Shown one piece after another: positions 1-6,884 of a stretch of DNA of 24,946 bases. Each line of letters starts with the position of its first letter. Within the stretch, counting starts at the first letter, position 1. Origin of the DNA: a virus; the IMG/VR virus record IMGVR_UViG_3300010412_000075, positions 1 to 24,946 of that record, one strand, 5' to 3'. The position numbers and the translations under genes are program-made. Below the pieces are notes generated by a model. It did not search any database. It saw only the letters and a program-made list of their open reading frames with translations, and had not been told where the DNA came from.

Positions 1-33
1 CGTCGCCCCTCGTGGGGTGGAGGAGGGAAATGC

Positions 34-61
34 CCTCCTATTAGACTGTCCAGGGTGTCAA
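34..61 (-). promoter_or_regulatory. Reverse-strand copy of TTGACA-N16-AGGAGG module
   Basis: On the minus strand TTGACA (61 to 56) is followed after exactly 16 bases by AGGAGG (39 to 34), the same spacing as the six + strand copies. Unlike those, no ATG, GTG or TTG follows before the window edge, and its AGGAGG is one arm of the 21-39 hairpin. It may be a divergent start signal for a gene off the left edge, a DNA-level binding site, or a coincidence. Confidence 0.35.
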
Positions 62-74
62 CTACAGTGTAAGG

Positions 75-102
75 TTGACGCTTTGGCCCATCTAGTAGGA
101 GG
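75..102 (+). promoter_or_regulatory. Start module TTGACG-N16-AGGAGG before gene 109
   Basis: TTGACG (75-80), 16 bases, then AGGAGG (97-102), which serves as ribosome binding site 6 bases before the GTG at 109. This copy has one mismatch in TTGACA and reads CTAGT before AGGAGG instead of TATAGAT. It is the most diverged + strand member of the family. Confidence 0.55.
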
Positions 103-108
103 TTCGTT

Positions 109-417
109 GTGAACGTTCGTGAGCAGTCGATTGCCGAGTGTCCTACGTGTTCGTCGCTGATTACGACGGCGCATCTGACGGGCCGTGTGAAGTCGATGGC
201 GGGTGCCGTGATGGTGCCCGTCGAATGCCGCACGTGCGGGTTGGCATTGTCGCTGCGTTACACGCCGCATCAGTGGGGTGTGATTACGGATCATGTGAGG
301 CGTCAGGCGACGGAGGAGCGTGAGAGGATTGGTCGTACTGTGGCGGAGTTTCGCCGTGTGGATCTTGCGGTTGTGGATTCGGTGGAGGATATCCTTCCGT
401 TTTGGGGGTTGGCGTGA
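109..417 (+). CDS. Small zinc-ribbon-like protein (hypothetical)
   Basis: A 102-residue protein of unknown function. Two CxxC pairs, C11-PT-C14 and C40-RT-C43, about 25 residues apart, have the spacing of a zinc ribbon that would bind one zinc ion. The C-terminal half is charged and probably helical. The GTG start at 109 is chosen because a full AGGAGG lies 6 bases upstream. The gene directly precedes the small terminase and overlaps its GTG start by four bases, so it is likely co-translated with the packaging genes. A packaging accessory or DNA-binding role is possible from context only. I do not recognise a named family. Confidence 0.7.
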   Translation: MNVREQSIAECPTCSSLITTAHLTGRVKSMAGAVMVPVECRTCGLALSLRYTPHQWGVITDHVRRQATEERERIGRTVAEFRRVDLAVVDSVEDILPFWGLA

Positions 418-845
418 GTAGTTGGCCTCCCGTGTTGCCGTCGCCGTCTGACAGGTCGACTTCGGCTCGCCGTCAGCGGATGCAGGTGTTTGCGGAGTGG
501 GTGGTGACTCCTGATGAGATGAAGGTGATGGTGGGGATGCCCCGCTATCAGACTGAGTTGGCGGAGATGCTGGGGATGCATCCTGTGACGTTGACGCAGT
601 GGCGGAAGCACCCCGAGTTTCAGGACATGGTGGCTGCGCAGGTGCGTGCGAATGTGGCTGCGACGGATCTGTCGGAGATCATCGGGAATCTGGTGTCGAT
701 CGCGAAGGGCGAGTCGGCGCAGGCTGTGCCTGCTGCCCGTGAGGTGTTGCGCTGGTTCCGCGAGTCGCGTCCTACTGGCAAGTCTGATGCTGGTTTGGAC
801 AGCTTGTCGGATGAAGAGTTGGAGCGGATGCTCCATGACGGGTAA
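414..845 (+). CDS. terS: Small terminase subunit (putative)
   Basis: A 143-residue protein starting at GTG 414, which overlaps the previous TGA stop (GTGA). A TTG at 402 would add four residues but gives a worse junction. Residues about 45-65 form a clear helix-turn-helix (YQTELAEMLGMHPVTLTQW), followed by a helical segment through about residue 115 and an acidic tail. Small terminases recognise the phage packaging site through an N-terminal DNA-binding helix-turn-helix, oligomerise through central helices and recruit the large subunit. Length, fold and position immediately before a recognisable large terminase support the call. The family assignment rests on this architecture and context, not on a catalytic motif. 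The end overlaps the next gene by 11 bases. Confidence 0.75.
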   Translation: MSSWPPVLPSPSDRSTSARRQRMQVFAEWVVTPDEMKVMVGMPRYQTELAEMLGMHPVTLTQWRKHPEFQDMVAAQVRANVAATDLSEIIGNLVSIAKGESAQAVPAAREVLRWFRESRPTGKSDAGLDSLSDEELERMLHDG

Positions 846-2532
846 GGTTCTGGATGTCAGGGAGGTCGACTGGTACTCTCTTGACAACAAGGTCGCCCAA
901 GAGTTGGCGTGGAGGTACGCTGAGAAGGACATCGAGCTGTTCTTGTCGAAAGCGTGGAAGATCACTCTTCCTGGCGCCCCGCCCGCACCACTGGTGCCGA
1001 TGGCAGCACAGTCGGCGGTTCTGAAGGAGTACCAGGGGGAGGATCGTGTCCTGTCGTTGAAGGCCCGTCAGATCGGGTGGACGACGATCACGACGGCGTT
1101 CGTGGGGCATGACATCTTGTTCAACGACTATCATCCTTGGTTGTTCGTGTCGCGTACTGGTGGTGCTGCGATCAAGAACCTGCTGATGGTGTCGAATGGT
1201 TTGAGGAGGTTGCCGAGATGGATTCAGGAGAGGGTGAAGTTGGACGAGTGGAAGTTCACTCAGGATTTCATCGAGACTCCCCGTGGGTCGTGGGTGGAGT
1301 CCATTGCTGCCACTGGTGGCACTGGTCGAGGCGAAGCCGTGTACGGTGTGATGTGGGACGAGGCCGCGTTTGCGGAGGCTGCCGAAGGTATGTACGCCGC
1401 GTTGGAGCCGTTGACGTACGGGAAGTTTTTCGTCCTGTCGACGGCGAACGGGATGGGTAACTGGTTTCATGCGAAGTGGGTGGATTCGAATCTGCCTGGC
1501 AGCACGTGGCGTCCAGTGTTCTACCCGTGGTCGGCTCGGGTGTCGAGAGATGAGGTGTGGTATGAGAAGAAGAAGCGTGACTACCGCGGTCAGCCGTGGC
1601 TGTTCTACCAGGAGTATCCGTCGAATCCTGAGGAGGCTTTCGCGAAGTCGGGTCGTACGGCGATTGATGCGGATCTTCTCGCCGAGTACGATTGGGCGGA
1701 GTCGTGGGAGCGACTGGGATGGGATGGTACCGCTTTCTCCCAGCCCCTCGACCAGTACGACGAGGAACATTACCTTGTTGTCGACGTTTATGAGCGACCA
1801 ACGGTTGAGAGGCACCCTGTCCATGGATACGCGCTCAGGGCTCCCAACTACGTCATCTTCTGTGACGTCGCCCAGGGACTCGAACATGGGGACTACACGG
1901 CCATCGCCGTGTACAATGCGAACACTGGGGCGTGTGTCGCCCGAGTCAGAACCCACTTCCAGTTGGAGGGAATCCCCGAAGTTCTTGAGTGGCTCGGCTA
2001 CTGGTATCACACGGCTCTGGTCGCCGTGGAACGCGAGTATCAGGGCTTCTTCGTCAATCACACGCTTGCGAAGGTACTCGGCTACCCGCGTGTTTACCGC
2101 ATGGCGCAGTTGAACAAGCGGCAGACGCAGGAACGCACCGACGTGTATGGCTGGTCGACGAACATGAGTACGAAGCCGAAGATGGTGAACGACGCACTGA
2201 GGTTCCTCAGGGACCACGAGGTTGACCCACGTGACCCGTGGTTCAAGTCGGAGTGTTCTACCTTCGTGGTGGACGACAAGGGCAAGTATGGGGCATCGTC
2301 GGGGAACCATGACGACGTGGTGATGGCCCACCTGGGGGCCATGCAGTTGTTGACGGAGATCGAACGGTTCCCGACGGTGTGGCGCGACGAGCAGTCGACG
2401 GTGATTACGATGGCCGAGTTCGACGATCTGGCGTTCGGGGTGCCAACGTCGAAGGGGATGCCCCGTGTGGGTGCACACAATTCGGCTGGCGGTGAGCGCC
2501 GCAAGTCGTTCTATGTGCATCGGCTTGGTTGA
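835..2532 (+). CDS. terL: Large terminase subunit, ATPase and nuclease
   Basis: A 565-residue packaging motor that pumps DNA into the prohead through the portal and cuts the concatemer. ATPase part: a Walker A-like KARQIGWTT at residues 76-84 that lacks the usual GKT/GKS, Walker B GVMWDE with D175 and E176, and the coupling motif STANG at 202-206. Nuclease part (RNase H-like): D344 in IFCDVAQG, D353, E399 in AVER, and D493/D494 in the GNHDDVV motif. The ATG at 835 is chosen because it overlaps the small terminase by 11 bases; the open frame extends upstream to 646, but only through the small terminase gene in another frame. The length is normal for the family. The stop at 2530-2532 lies inside the TTGACA of the next start module. 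Confidence 0.95.
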   Translation: MTGKVLDVREVDWYSLDNKVAQELAWRYAEKDIELFLSKAWKITLPGAPPAPLVPMAAQSAVLKEYQGEDRVLSLKARQIGWTTITTAFVGHDILFNDYHPWLFVSRTGGAAIKNLLMVSNGLRRLPRWIQERVKLDEWKFTQDFIETPRGSWVESIAATGGTGRGEAVYGVMWDEAAFAEAAEGMYAALEPLTYGKFFVLSTANGMGNWFHAKWVDSNLPGSTWRPVFYPWSARVSRDEVWYEKKKRDYRGQPWLFYQEYPSNPEEAFAKSGRTAIDADLLAEYDWAESWERLGWDGTAFSQPLDQYDEEHYLVVDVYERPTVERHPVHGYALRAPNYVIFCDVAQGLEHGDYTAIAVYNANTGACVARVRTHFQLEGIPEVLEWLGYWYHTALVAVEREYQGFFVNHTLAKVLGYPRVYRMAQLNKRQTQERTDVYGWSTNMSTKPKMVNDALRFLRDHEVDPRDPWFKSECSTFVVDDKGKYGASSGNHDDVVMAHLGAMQLLTEIERFPTVWRDEQSTVITMAEFDDLAFGVPTSKGMPRVGAHNSAGGERRKSFYVHRLG

Positions 2533-2556
2533 CAGTGCACACAGTTCTATAGGAGG
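2529..2556 (+). promoter_or_regulatory. Start module TTGACA-N16-AGGAGG before gene 2565
   Basis: TTGACA (2529-2534) overlaps the terminase TGA stop; 16 bases later AGGAGG (2551-2556) lies 8 bases before the ATG at 2565. The bases before AGGAGG read CTAT, giving TATAGGAGG. Confidence 0.65.
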
Positions 2557-2564
2557 ATCTTTTC

Positions 2565-2891
2565 ATGGCTGTTGCCACCTGGCTTCAACGGGCCAACAAT
2601 CAGTCTGCGAGTCAGGAGACTGACCGCATTCTGGTTGCGGTCTCGTCGGCGAACCATTTCATTCGGGTCCATTGGATCTTTTTCTCGACGACGACGGCGA
2701 TGACTGTCATGTTGGAGTCGGGGGCTACCCGACTGTGGGAGATGTACGGTGACGTGAATGGTGGTGCCGCCCTGATTGGGGATCCCGACATGGTGCTGGC
2801 GGAGACTGCGGTCGGGGCGAACCTGACTTACACGACTTCGGCGGCGGGCAACCATTTCATTGCTGTCGGCTACACGGAGATAAACGCATGA
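2565..2891 (+). CDS. Small beta-rich protein, possible virion decoration
   Basis: A 108-residue protein that I do not recognise. It is rich in Thr, Ala, Gly and Val with alternating hydrophobic residues, as in an all-beta fold. There is no Cys and no membrane segment. The C-terminal stretch resembles small head-fibre or decoration-type proteins seen between packaging and head genes in other phages, but that is a weak resemblance by eye. The start is well supported by the module-borne AGGAGG 8 bases upstream. The stop overlaps the next ATG by four bases (ATGA). Confidence 0.65.
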   Translation: MAVATWLQRANNQSASQETDRILVAVSSANHFIRVHWIFFSTTTAMTVMLESGATRLWEMYGDVNGGAALIGDPDMVLAETAVGANLTYTTSAAGNHFIAVGYTEINA

Positions 2892-3082
2892 CGATCCTGG
2901 CTTTCATCGGCATTGCTGTCGCAGTGTTCGTTCTTCTTCAGGTCGTGTCGACGTGGCGGCGCCCTCGGGTGCGGGCCATCGAGTGGCACGACCGTGAGAA
3001 GTGGATTCGCTTCTACCCCAATCCAGGCTGGCACATTCGGGGCCACGCCCGTCCTTGGAGTCGGAAGTGGGGAAGGAGGTAA
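2888..3082 (+). CDS. Small single-span membrane protein
   Basis: A 64-residue protein. Residues about 3-21 (ILAFIGIAVAVFVLLQVV) form one strong transmembrane helix. The rest is basic and rich in Trp, Arg and His, which by the positive-inside rule should lie in the cytoplasm. The ATG at 2888 overlaps the previous stop by four bases. Holins and other small phage membrane proteins share this layout, but position inside a structural block and the absence of an endolysin nearby make a lysis role only a guess. Its TAA stop is embedded in the AAGGAGGT ribosome binding site of the following gene. Confidence 0.65.
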   Translation: MTILAFIGIAVAVFVLLQVVSTWRRPRVRAIEWHDREKWIRFYPNPGWHIRGHARPWSRKWGRR

Positions 3083-3085
3083 CCT

Positions 3086-3532
3086 ATGGCTCAGTTCGGA
3101 AGGCCAAGTGCAGACACGAACAACCCAGGCGCGTGGGTCGACCAGGCTGACGGTTCGACGAACATCTACACGACGATCGACGAATCGGTAGCTTCGAACA
3201 CCGACTACATCAAGACGCCTGTCGCTCCTTCGGCTGACATCTACGTGACCAAGCTGACGACCCTGGAAGACCCCGTGTCTTCGGCGGGGCACACGGTGCG
3301 TTGGCGTCAGGGGAAGGATGCGGCTGGTGGTGCGACTGTCCAGTTGACTGTCGAGCTCCGCCAGGGCTACGTGTCGGAAGGCACGCCTGGTACGCTGATC
3401 GCCACCTGCCAGTCGGCGGGTACGGTCGAGGACTCGTTCACTGACAAGTCGTACGCCCTGTCGGGCGCCGAGGCGGATGCGATCACTGACTACACGAACC
3501 TGTATTTGCGGTTCTCAGCGACGCAGGTCTGA
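3086..3532 (+). CDS. Hypothetical beta-rich virion protein
   Basis: A 148-residue protein, unrecognised. The first 40 residues are polar and low in hydrophobics; the remainder alternates hydrophobic and polar residues (VTKLTTLEDP, VQLTVELRQG, LYLRFSA), as in a beta sandwich. Such folds are usual in fibre and decoration subunits. The start is supported by AAGGAGGT 7 bases upstream. It lies in a run of fibre-like genes before the repeat protein, so a surface structural role is a reasonable inference without homology evidence. Confidence 0.65.
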   Translation: MAQFGRPSADTNNPGAWVDQADGSTNIYTTIDESVASNTDYIKTPVAPSADIYVTKLTTLEDPVSSAGHTVRWRQGKDAAGGATVQLTVELRQGYVSEGTPGTLIATCQSAGTVEDSFTDKSYALSGAEADAITDYTNLYLRFSATQV

Positions 3533-3547
3533 GCCGTAGGCCAGCCT

Positions 3548-3859
3548 ATGGCCGAGTTCACCTACGGGCGAGTCCAACTGAACGGTGGCGAGGATGCTTT
3601 CTTCGTCATCGACTATGAGGTGGGCACGCTCCGCATCAACGATCTGGTCGTGCGCAACGGGTCTGTCCATCCGCTTATCCTGACGGTGGCTGTCGTCGCT
3701 GGCGGCGTCGACGTGATTCGTGAGGTGGTGCTCACCCCTGGCGAGACTCGCTATCCGATCCCTGGCAACCGCAGGTTGACCGAGGCCGTGGACTCTGACA
3801 CGGGTGAGCCTACGTTCAGGCTGCCCGTAGATTTCTCGTGGAGCGCGACTGATGGCTGA
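3548..3859 (+). CDS. Hypothetical small beta-rich protein
   Basis: A 103-residue protein with regularly spaced hydrophobic strands (GTLRINDLVVRNG, LILTVAVVAGGV, REVVLTPGETRY), probably a small beta sandwich. I do not recognise a family. The ribosome binding site is weak: only scattered purines precede the ATG at 3548, 15 bases after the previous stop. The end overlaps the start of the long repeat protein by 8 bases, so the two are probably translated together and may act together, for example as adaptor and fibre. Confidence 0.6.
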   Translation: MAEFTYGRVQLNGGEDAFFVIDYEVGTLRINDLVVRNGSVHPLILTVAVVAGGVDVIREVVLTPGETRYPIPGNRRLTEAVDSDTGEPTFRLPVDFSWSATDG

Positions 3860-5828
3860 AACCCTCTACGCGTCTGGCTCGTCATCTGGTGGGTGCCTCA
3901 CCCCAACCAACGCCGTCGGTACCACGTCGGGGACGTGGACGACGAACATCGACAACTCGTCGTGGACCCACATCTGGGATCTCGACAATCCTGTTGGTAC
4001 CCTGGAGGGCACTGACGTTGTCGAGGTGCTCATCCGTGCCCGCCATCAGGACGGCACGGGTAACCCGACGATCAACAGTGTCCGAATCCTAGAGTCGGGC
4101 ACTGAGCGGGGCGCCAACTCGACGGGTTGGACGATCACCTCCGCCTCAGGCGAGGACGTCACCCTGACCGTGTCGGTGTCGGGGATGACGAACTGGGATA
4201 ACGCCCAGATTGAGATTGCTACGACGGCTGCGGGGGGTAGCCCCTCTGTCAGGTCTGCCGTCCAGGTCGACTACATGCACGCCACCGTGCAGAACGCTTC
4301 GACCGACCGCAAGGCCCAGGTCGCCTGGGCTGAGCTTGAGGTGCCTAACGCCCCGTCGGATGCGCCGACGATCATCGGTTCGGTGGCGTCGGGTGCTTCG
4401 GGTGCCGACGTTTCCTCCTACAGTGGCGTGTCGCATACGCTGGTGGCTGGCCTGAACCGCAAGGTGTTGGTGTGGGTCACCTACGACGACACGGGTGAGA
4501 CTGGCGCTCAGGTGTCGGGGGTCACCTACGGTGGCGTTTCGATGACCAAGGTCACTGACGGCACGACCACTGGCGATGCTGTCATGCTGTCGACCAACAC
4601 GACAGCATCCGAACTGTTCCAGCTTGACGAGTCGTCCCTGCCTGCGAACGGGGCGAACACGATTGCCGTGACGATGGCGTCCGTTGTGGACGGCATCCAG
4701 GTGGGTGCCATCTGCCTGGAGAACGCCACCCAGGGCAACGCCCACAAGGTGGCGGTTCAGGAGGCCGATGGCGGCACGACGCTGTCGATCACGATTGTGC
4801 CCACGTCGAACAACACGTTCATCTTGGACGCTTGGGGTCTTTCGACTGGTGTGGGTGGTGGTACCCCCGACGCCCCACAAACGGAGTTGACTGACTTCGA
4901 TGGGGCTGGTTCGGGGATGGGGCAGGTCTCTTCGTGGAAGACGCAGACTACTGCTGCCTCGACTACGATGGGTTGGACGGTCGGCACTTCTCAGGGTAGA
5001 GCGGCTGCTGTCGCCGCAGCCTTCACGAAGACGGCGGGCACGACCGACCGTCAGGCTCGGGTGTCTTTCGCGGAACTGGAAGTTCCGTCTGCGCCCCGCC
5101 GCGCCGAAGTCTCATGGGCGGAACTGGAGGTTCCAACGGCGCCCCGCCGCGCCGAAGTCTCGTGGGCTGAGATGGAGATCCCCACGGCTCCCAGGCGGGT
5201 TCAGGTTTCGTGGGCGGAGTTGGAGCTCCCCGATGCGCCACGTGAAGCCCAGGTCTCTTGGGCTGAACTGGAAGTCCCCGACGCACCCCGTAGGGCTCAG
5301 GTCTCTTGGGCCGAACTGGAGATTCCGAATCCCGATAGGCGGGTCGAGGTCTCTTGGGCCGAGTTCGAAGTACCGAACGCTCCCACGACCGACAGGGAGG
5401 CGCAGGTCTCTTGGGCTGAGTTTGAGGTGCCTGATGGGGCACGTCGAGTGCAGGTGTCCTTCGCCGAACTGGAAGTCCCGCTGGCCCCGAGACGCGGGCA
5501 GGTCTCCTTCGCCGAGTTCGAAGTTCCACTTGGGGTGCGTCGAGCCCAGGTTTCCTGGGCCGAGTTTGAGGTGCCGACGGCACCGCGGCGCAGCCAGGTT
5601 TCGTTCGCCGAACTTGAAGTGCCTGACGCCCCGAGGCGCGCCCAGGTGTCGTTTGCTGAGGTCGAGGTGCCTACCGCACCGCGCCGTGCGCAAGTGTCGT
5701 GGGCTGAGATCGAGATGCCGAACTTCGCCCGTAGTGCTATCGTCACGTGGGCGGAGATGGAAGTGCCGTCGCCTGTCGGACTGTACACGAGGACTCGCGG
5801 TCTGATGAAGTACATCTGGAAGGGTTGA
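3852..5828 (+). CDS. Fibre-like protein with 15 tandem 16-residue repeats
   Basis: A 658-residue protein, probably a virion surface fibre or adhesin. Three parts are visible. Residues 1 to about 148 form a beta-rich domain with many Thr, Ser, Asn and Gly. At about 149-167 stands a single repeat-like unit (AQVAWAELEVPNAP), followed by a second beta-rich domain up to about 395. Residues 401-643 are 15 tandem repeats with the consensus RAQVSWAELEVPxAPR; unit 7 has a 3-residue insertion. A short basic tail (residues 644-658) ends the protein. Each unit looks like one beta strand plus a Pro/Arg turn, as would suit a solenoid or stacked trimeric shaft. The ATG overlaps the previous gene by 8 bases. 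Nothing identifies the receptor. The name rests on composition and context. Confidence 0.75.
   Translation: MAETLYASGSSSGGCLTPTNAVGTTSGTWTTNIDNSSWTHIWDLDNPVGTLEGTDVVEVLIRARHQDGTGNPTINSVRILESGTERGANSTGWTITSASGEDVTLTVSVSGMTNWDNAQIEIATTAAGGSPSVRSAVQVDYMHATVQNASTDRKAQVAWAELEVPNAPSDAPTIIGSVASGASGADVSSYSGVSHTLVAGLNRKVLVWVTYDDTGETGAQVSGVTYGGVSMTKVTDGTTTGDAVMLSTNTTASELFQLDESSLPANGANTIAVTMASVVDGIQVGAICLENATQGNAHKVAVQEADGGTTLSITIVPTSNNTFILDAWGLSTGVGGGTPDAPQTELTDFDGAGSGMGQVSSWKTQTTAASTTMGWTVGTSQGRAAAVAAAFTKTAGTTDRQARVSFAELEVPSAPRRAEVSWAELEVPTAPRRAEVSWAEMEIPTAPRRVQVSWAELELPDAPREAQVSWAELEVPDAPRRAQVSWAELEIPNPDRRVEVSWAEFEVPNAPTTDREAQVSWAEFEVPDGARRVQVSFAELEVPLAPRRGQVSFAEFEVPLGVRRAQVSWAEFEVPTAPRRSQVSFAELEVPDAPRRAQVSFAEVEVPTAPRRAQVSWAEIEMPNFARSAIVTWAEMEVPSPVGLYTRTRGLMKYIWKG
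5052..5780 (+). repeat. 15 x 48-bp coding tandem repeat
   Basis: Fifteen in-frame units of 48 bases (unit 7 has 57) encode the 16-residue repeat. Strongly fixed residues are the V-S-(W/F)-A-E core, the following E, then (V/I/L/M)-P. The unit edges vary (AP, NPD, DGA, LGV, NFA). Most units have diverged at synonymous sites, but a 23-base block at 5091-5113 recurs exactly at 5139-5161, one unit later, as expected of a recent local duplication. A lone related unit sits at about 4300-4350. Confidence 0.93.
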
Positions 5829-5852
5829 CACTTTCAGCAGTTGTATAGGAGG
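5825..5852 (+). promoter_or_regulatory. Start module TTGACA-N16-AGGAGG before gene 5861
   Basis: TTGACA (5825-5830) contains the TGA stop of the repeat protein; after 16 bases, AGGAGG (5847-5852) lies 8 bases before the ATG at 5861. The bases before AGGAGG read GTAT, as in the copy at 2529. Confidence 0.65.
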
Positions 5853-5860
5853 ACATTTCC

Positions 5861-6199
5861 ATGACAGACAAACTCACTGGTGGCCCGAAGCCAGATCCGA
5901 ACTTCGTTCGGCGCGGCCCGAGTGGAGACCACCTGACCCCCGAGGGGGCGAAGGCGAACTTCACTGGTGGCTCTCGCGGTCAGTACCCGAAGGGGTCTGA
6001 GCCGAAGCCTGGTCAGAGCGTGACGCCTGGCCCGTCAGGGTCTTCGCAGGACGGCTCTTTCGGGAAGGGCTCCCCTGCTGCTCCGATCGCCACCCGCAAT
6101 GGTGGAGAGCGGAAGAACACTGGGTCTCGGTCGAACCCGTTCCCCACCCGTAGCGGTGGCGGGCTGGGCAAGTCGGGTTCCAGCAAACAACCACTGTAG
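5861..6199 (+). CDS. Disordered Gly/Ser/Pro-rich protein
   Basis: A 112-residue protein that should be intrinsically unstructured: mostly Gly, Ser, Pro, Lys, Arg, Asn and Thr, almost no aliphatic or aromatic residues, and net basic. It has no domain or membrane segment that I recognise. The start module with AGGAGG 8 bases upstream makes expression likely despite the low-complexity product. Possible roles are a flexible linker, a minor head protein or a nucleic-acid-contacting tail, none of which can be shown. The stop is followed closely by the AGAAGGAGG of the next gene. Confidence 0.65.
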   Translation: MTDKLTGGPKPDPNFVRRGPSGDHLTPEGAKANFTGGSRGQYPKGSEPKPGQSVTPGPSGSSQDGSFGKGSPAAPIATRNGGERKNTGSRSNPFPTRSGGGLGKSGSSKQPL

Positions 6200-6213
6200 A
6201 AGGAGGAAACTGA

Positions 6214-6474
6214 ATGGCGCTGTATAGCTACGTTGTGACCACGCCTGGTGTGGACATCGACGCGAAGGCGACCGCTTTCGAGGGCGAACTGAACATCACG
6301 AAGGCAGAGGTCATCGGCCATGTGGCCGAGTCGGCACTCACCAACAAGCCTGCGGCTGCGACTGGCTCGGACAACACCGTGCTGATCGAAGTCACTGGGA
6401 CGACTGGTGCTGCCATCACCACTGCCGCCGCGGCTGTCGGTGGCGTGACGCTGCGTGAGATCATCACGGCCTGA
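6214..6474 (+). CDS. Hypothetical small Ala/Thr-rich protein
   Basis: An 86-residue, Ala- and Thr-rich protein with alternating short strands and small-residue turns (TVLIEVTG, AITTAAAAVGG). It has no Cys and no clear membrane helix. The start is well supported by AGAAGGAGG at 6198-6206, 7 bases before the ATG. I do not recognise it. Size, composition and place before the portal would suit a small decoration or head-stabilising protein, which is inference from context. Confidence 0.6.
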   Translation: MALYSYVVTTPGVDIDAKATAFEGELNITKAEVIGHVAESALTNKPAAATGSDNTVLIEVTGTTGAAITTAAAAVGGVTLREIITA

Positions 6475-6483
6475 GGGGTCGTC

Positions 6484-6693
6484 ATGAAGCACGCACAGAC
6501 TCACCCTGCCCTGAATGTCGATGGCTGCTACGGCTGCAAGATCGCTGGCGTCAAGTTCGGCGGTCTAGCTCGCCTTGCCATTGACAGGGCAGATGGGGTC
6601 ACCCAGAAGGATCGGGGCAGAGAGATCGTCGAGGCTGCGAAGCGTGACGGTCGGGAGATCGAACGGGTGGGGAAAGGGAGCAGATGGATCTGA
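6484..6693 (+). CDS. Small CxxC protein (hypothetical)
   Basis: A 69-residue protein with an N-terminal H-P-x5-GCYGCK segment (C15 and C18, with H3 and H7 nearby) that could bind one zinc ion, followed by a charged, probably helical C-terminal half. Small phage proteins opening with a GCxxCK motif are, from memory, common in phages of Actinobacteria, with no known function. The ATG follows the previous stop by 9 bases, with GAGGGG as a fair ribosome binding site. The end overlaps the next gene by 10 bases. Confidence 0.65.
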   Translation: MKHAQTHPALNVDGCYGCKIAGVKFGGLARLAIDRADGVTQKDRGREIVEAAKRDGREIERVGKGSRWI

Positions 6694-6884
6694 ACACCAT
6701 GCTCGTACAACTGAAGGAACAACTCGAAACCCAGTTGGCTGAGAAGCGGAAGGCGCTCTCAACCTACGACCGTGAGACGGGCCGCATCAACAGCGAGGTG
6801 GCCCGTATTACTGCTGAAGTGGCACGCCTCCAGTCCTACATTGCCCAGGAGAATCGTCCTGGTGGGGGCAACCCGAATGCCTAG
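6684..6884 (+). CDS. Small coiled-coil protein
   Basis: A 66-residue protein, nearly all one amphipathic helix: residues about 3-55 show heptad-like Leu/Val/Ile spacing with many Glu, Lys, Gln and Arg, then a Gly/Asn/Pro-rich tail. It should form a dimeric or trimeric coiled coil. It overlaps the previous gene by 10 bases and the portal by 8, so it is firmly tied to portal translation and may be an assembly partner of the portal or prohead. That role is inferred from position. Confidence 0.65.
   Translation: MDLNTMLVQLKEQLETQLAEKRKALSTYDRETGRINSEVARITAEVARLQSYIAQENRPGGGNPNA

Larger units (their letters stand above)
1..108. other. Non-coding leader with two GC-rich hairpins
   Basis: No gene is supported here. 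Two hairpins can be read directly: CCCC (6-9) with GGGG (14-17) around a TCGT loop, and a perfect 7-bp pair, AGGAGGG (21-27) with CCCTCCT (33-39), around a 5-base loop. Neither is followed by a T-run, so a classic rho-independent terminator is not shown, although ending an upstream transcript is a fair guess. An ATG at 30 sits 3 bases after AGGAGG and would encode only four residues. The stretch also holds the start module of the first gene and a reverse-strand copy of that module, listed separately. Confidence 0.4.

Noticed and set aside
30-44. Four-codon leader ORF after AGGAGG at 21-26
   Set aside because: The spacing to ATG is only 3 bases, the site is buried in a perfect hairpin and nothing supports translation.
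75-102. Reading TTGAC(A/G) modules as normal sigma-70 promoters
   Set aside because: The TATA-like bases are only 9-13 bases from TTGACA, and the place where a -10 box should be is occupied by AGGAGG in every copy.
772-2520. Long minus-strand open frame opposite the large terminase
   Set aside because: The + strand frame carries all terminase motifs; the reverse frame is Arg/His-rich with no motif or ribosome binding site, typical of antisense shadows in GC-rich coding DNA.
2888-3082. Calling the 64-residue membrane protein a holin
   Set aside because: One transmembrane helix and small size are not specific, and no endolysin or second lysis gene lies beside it.
5052-5780. CRISPR array
   Set aside because: The 48-base periodicity is an in-frame protein repeat without unique spacers or palindromic repeats.
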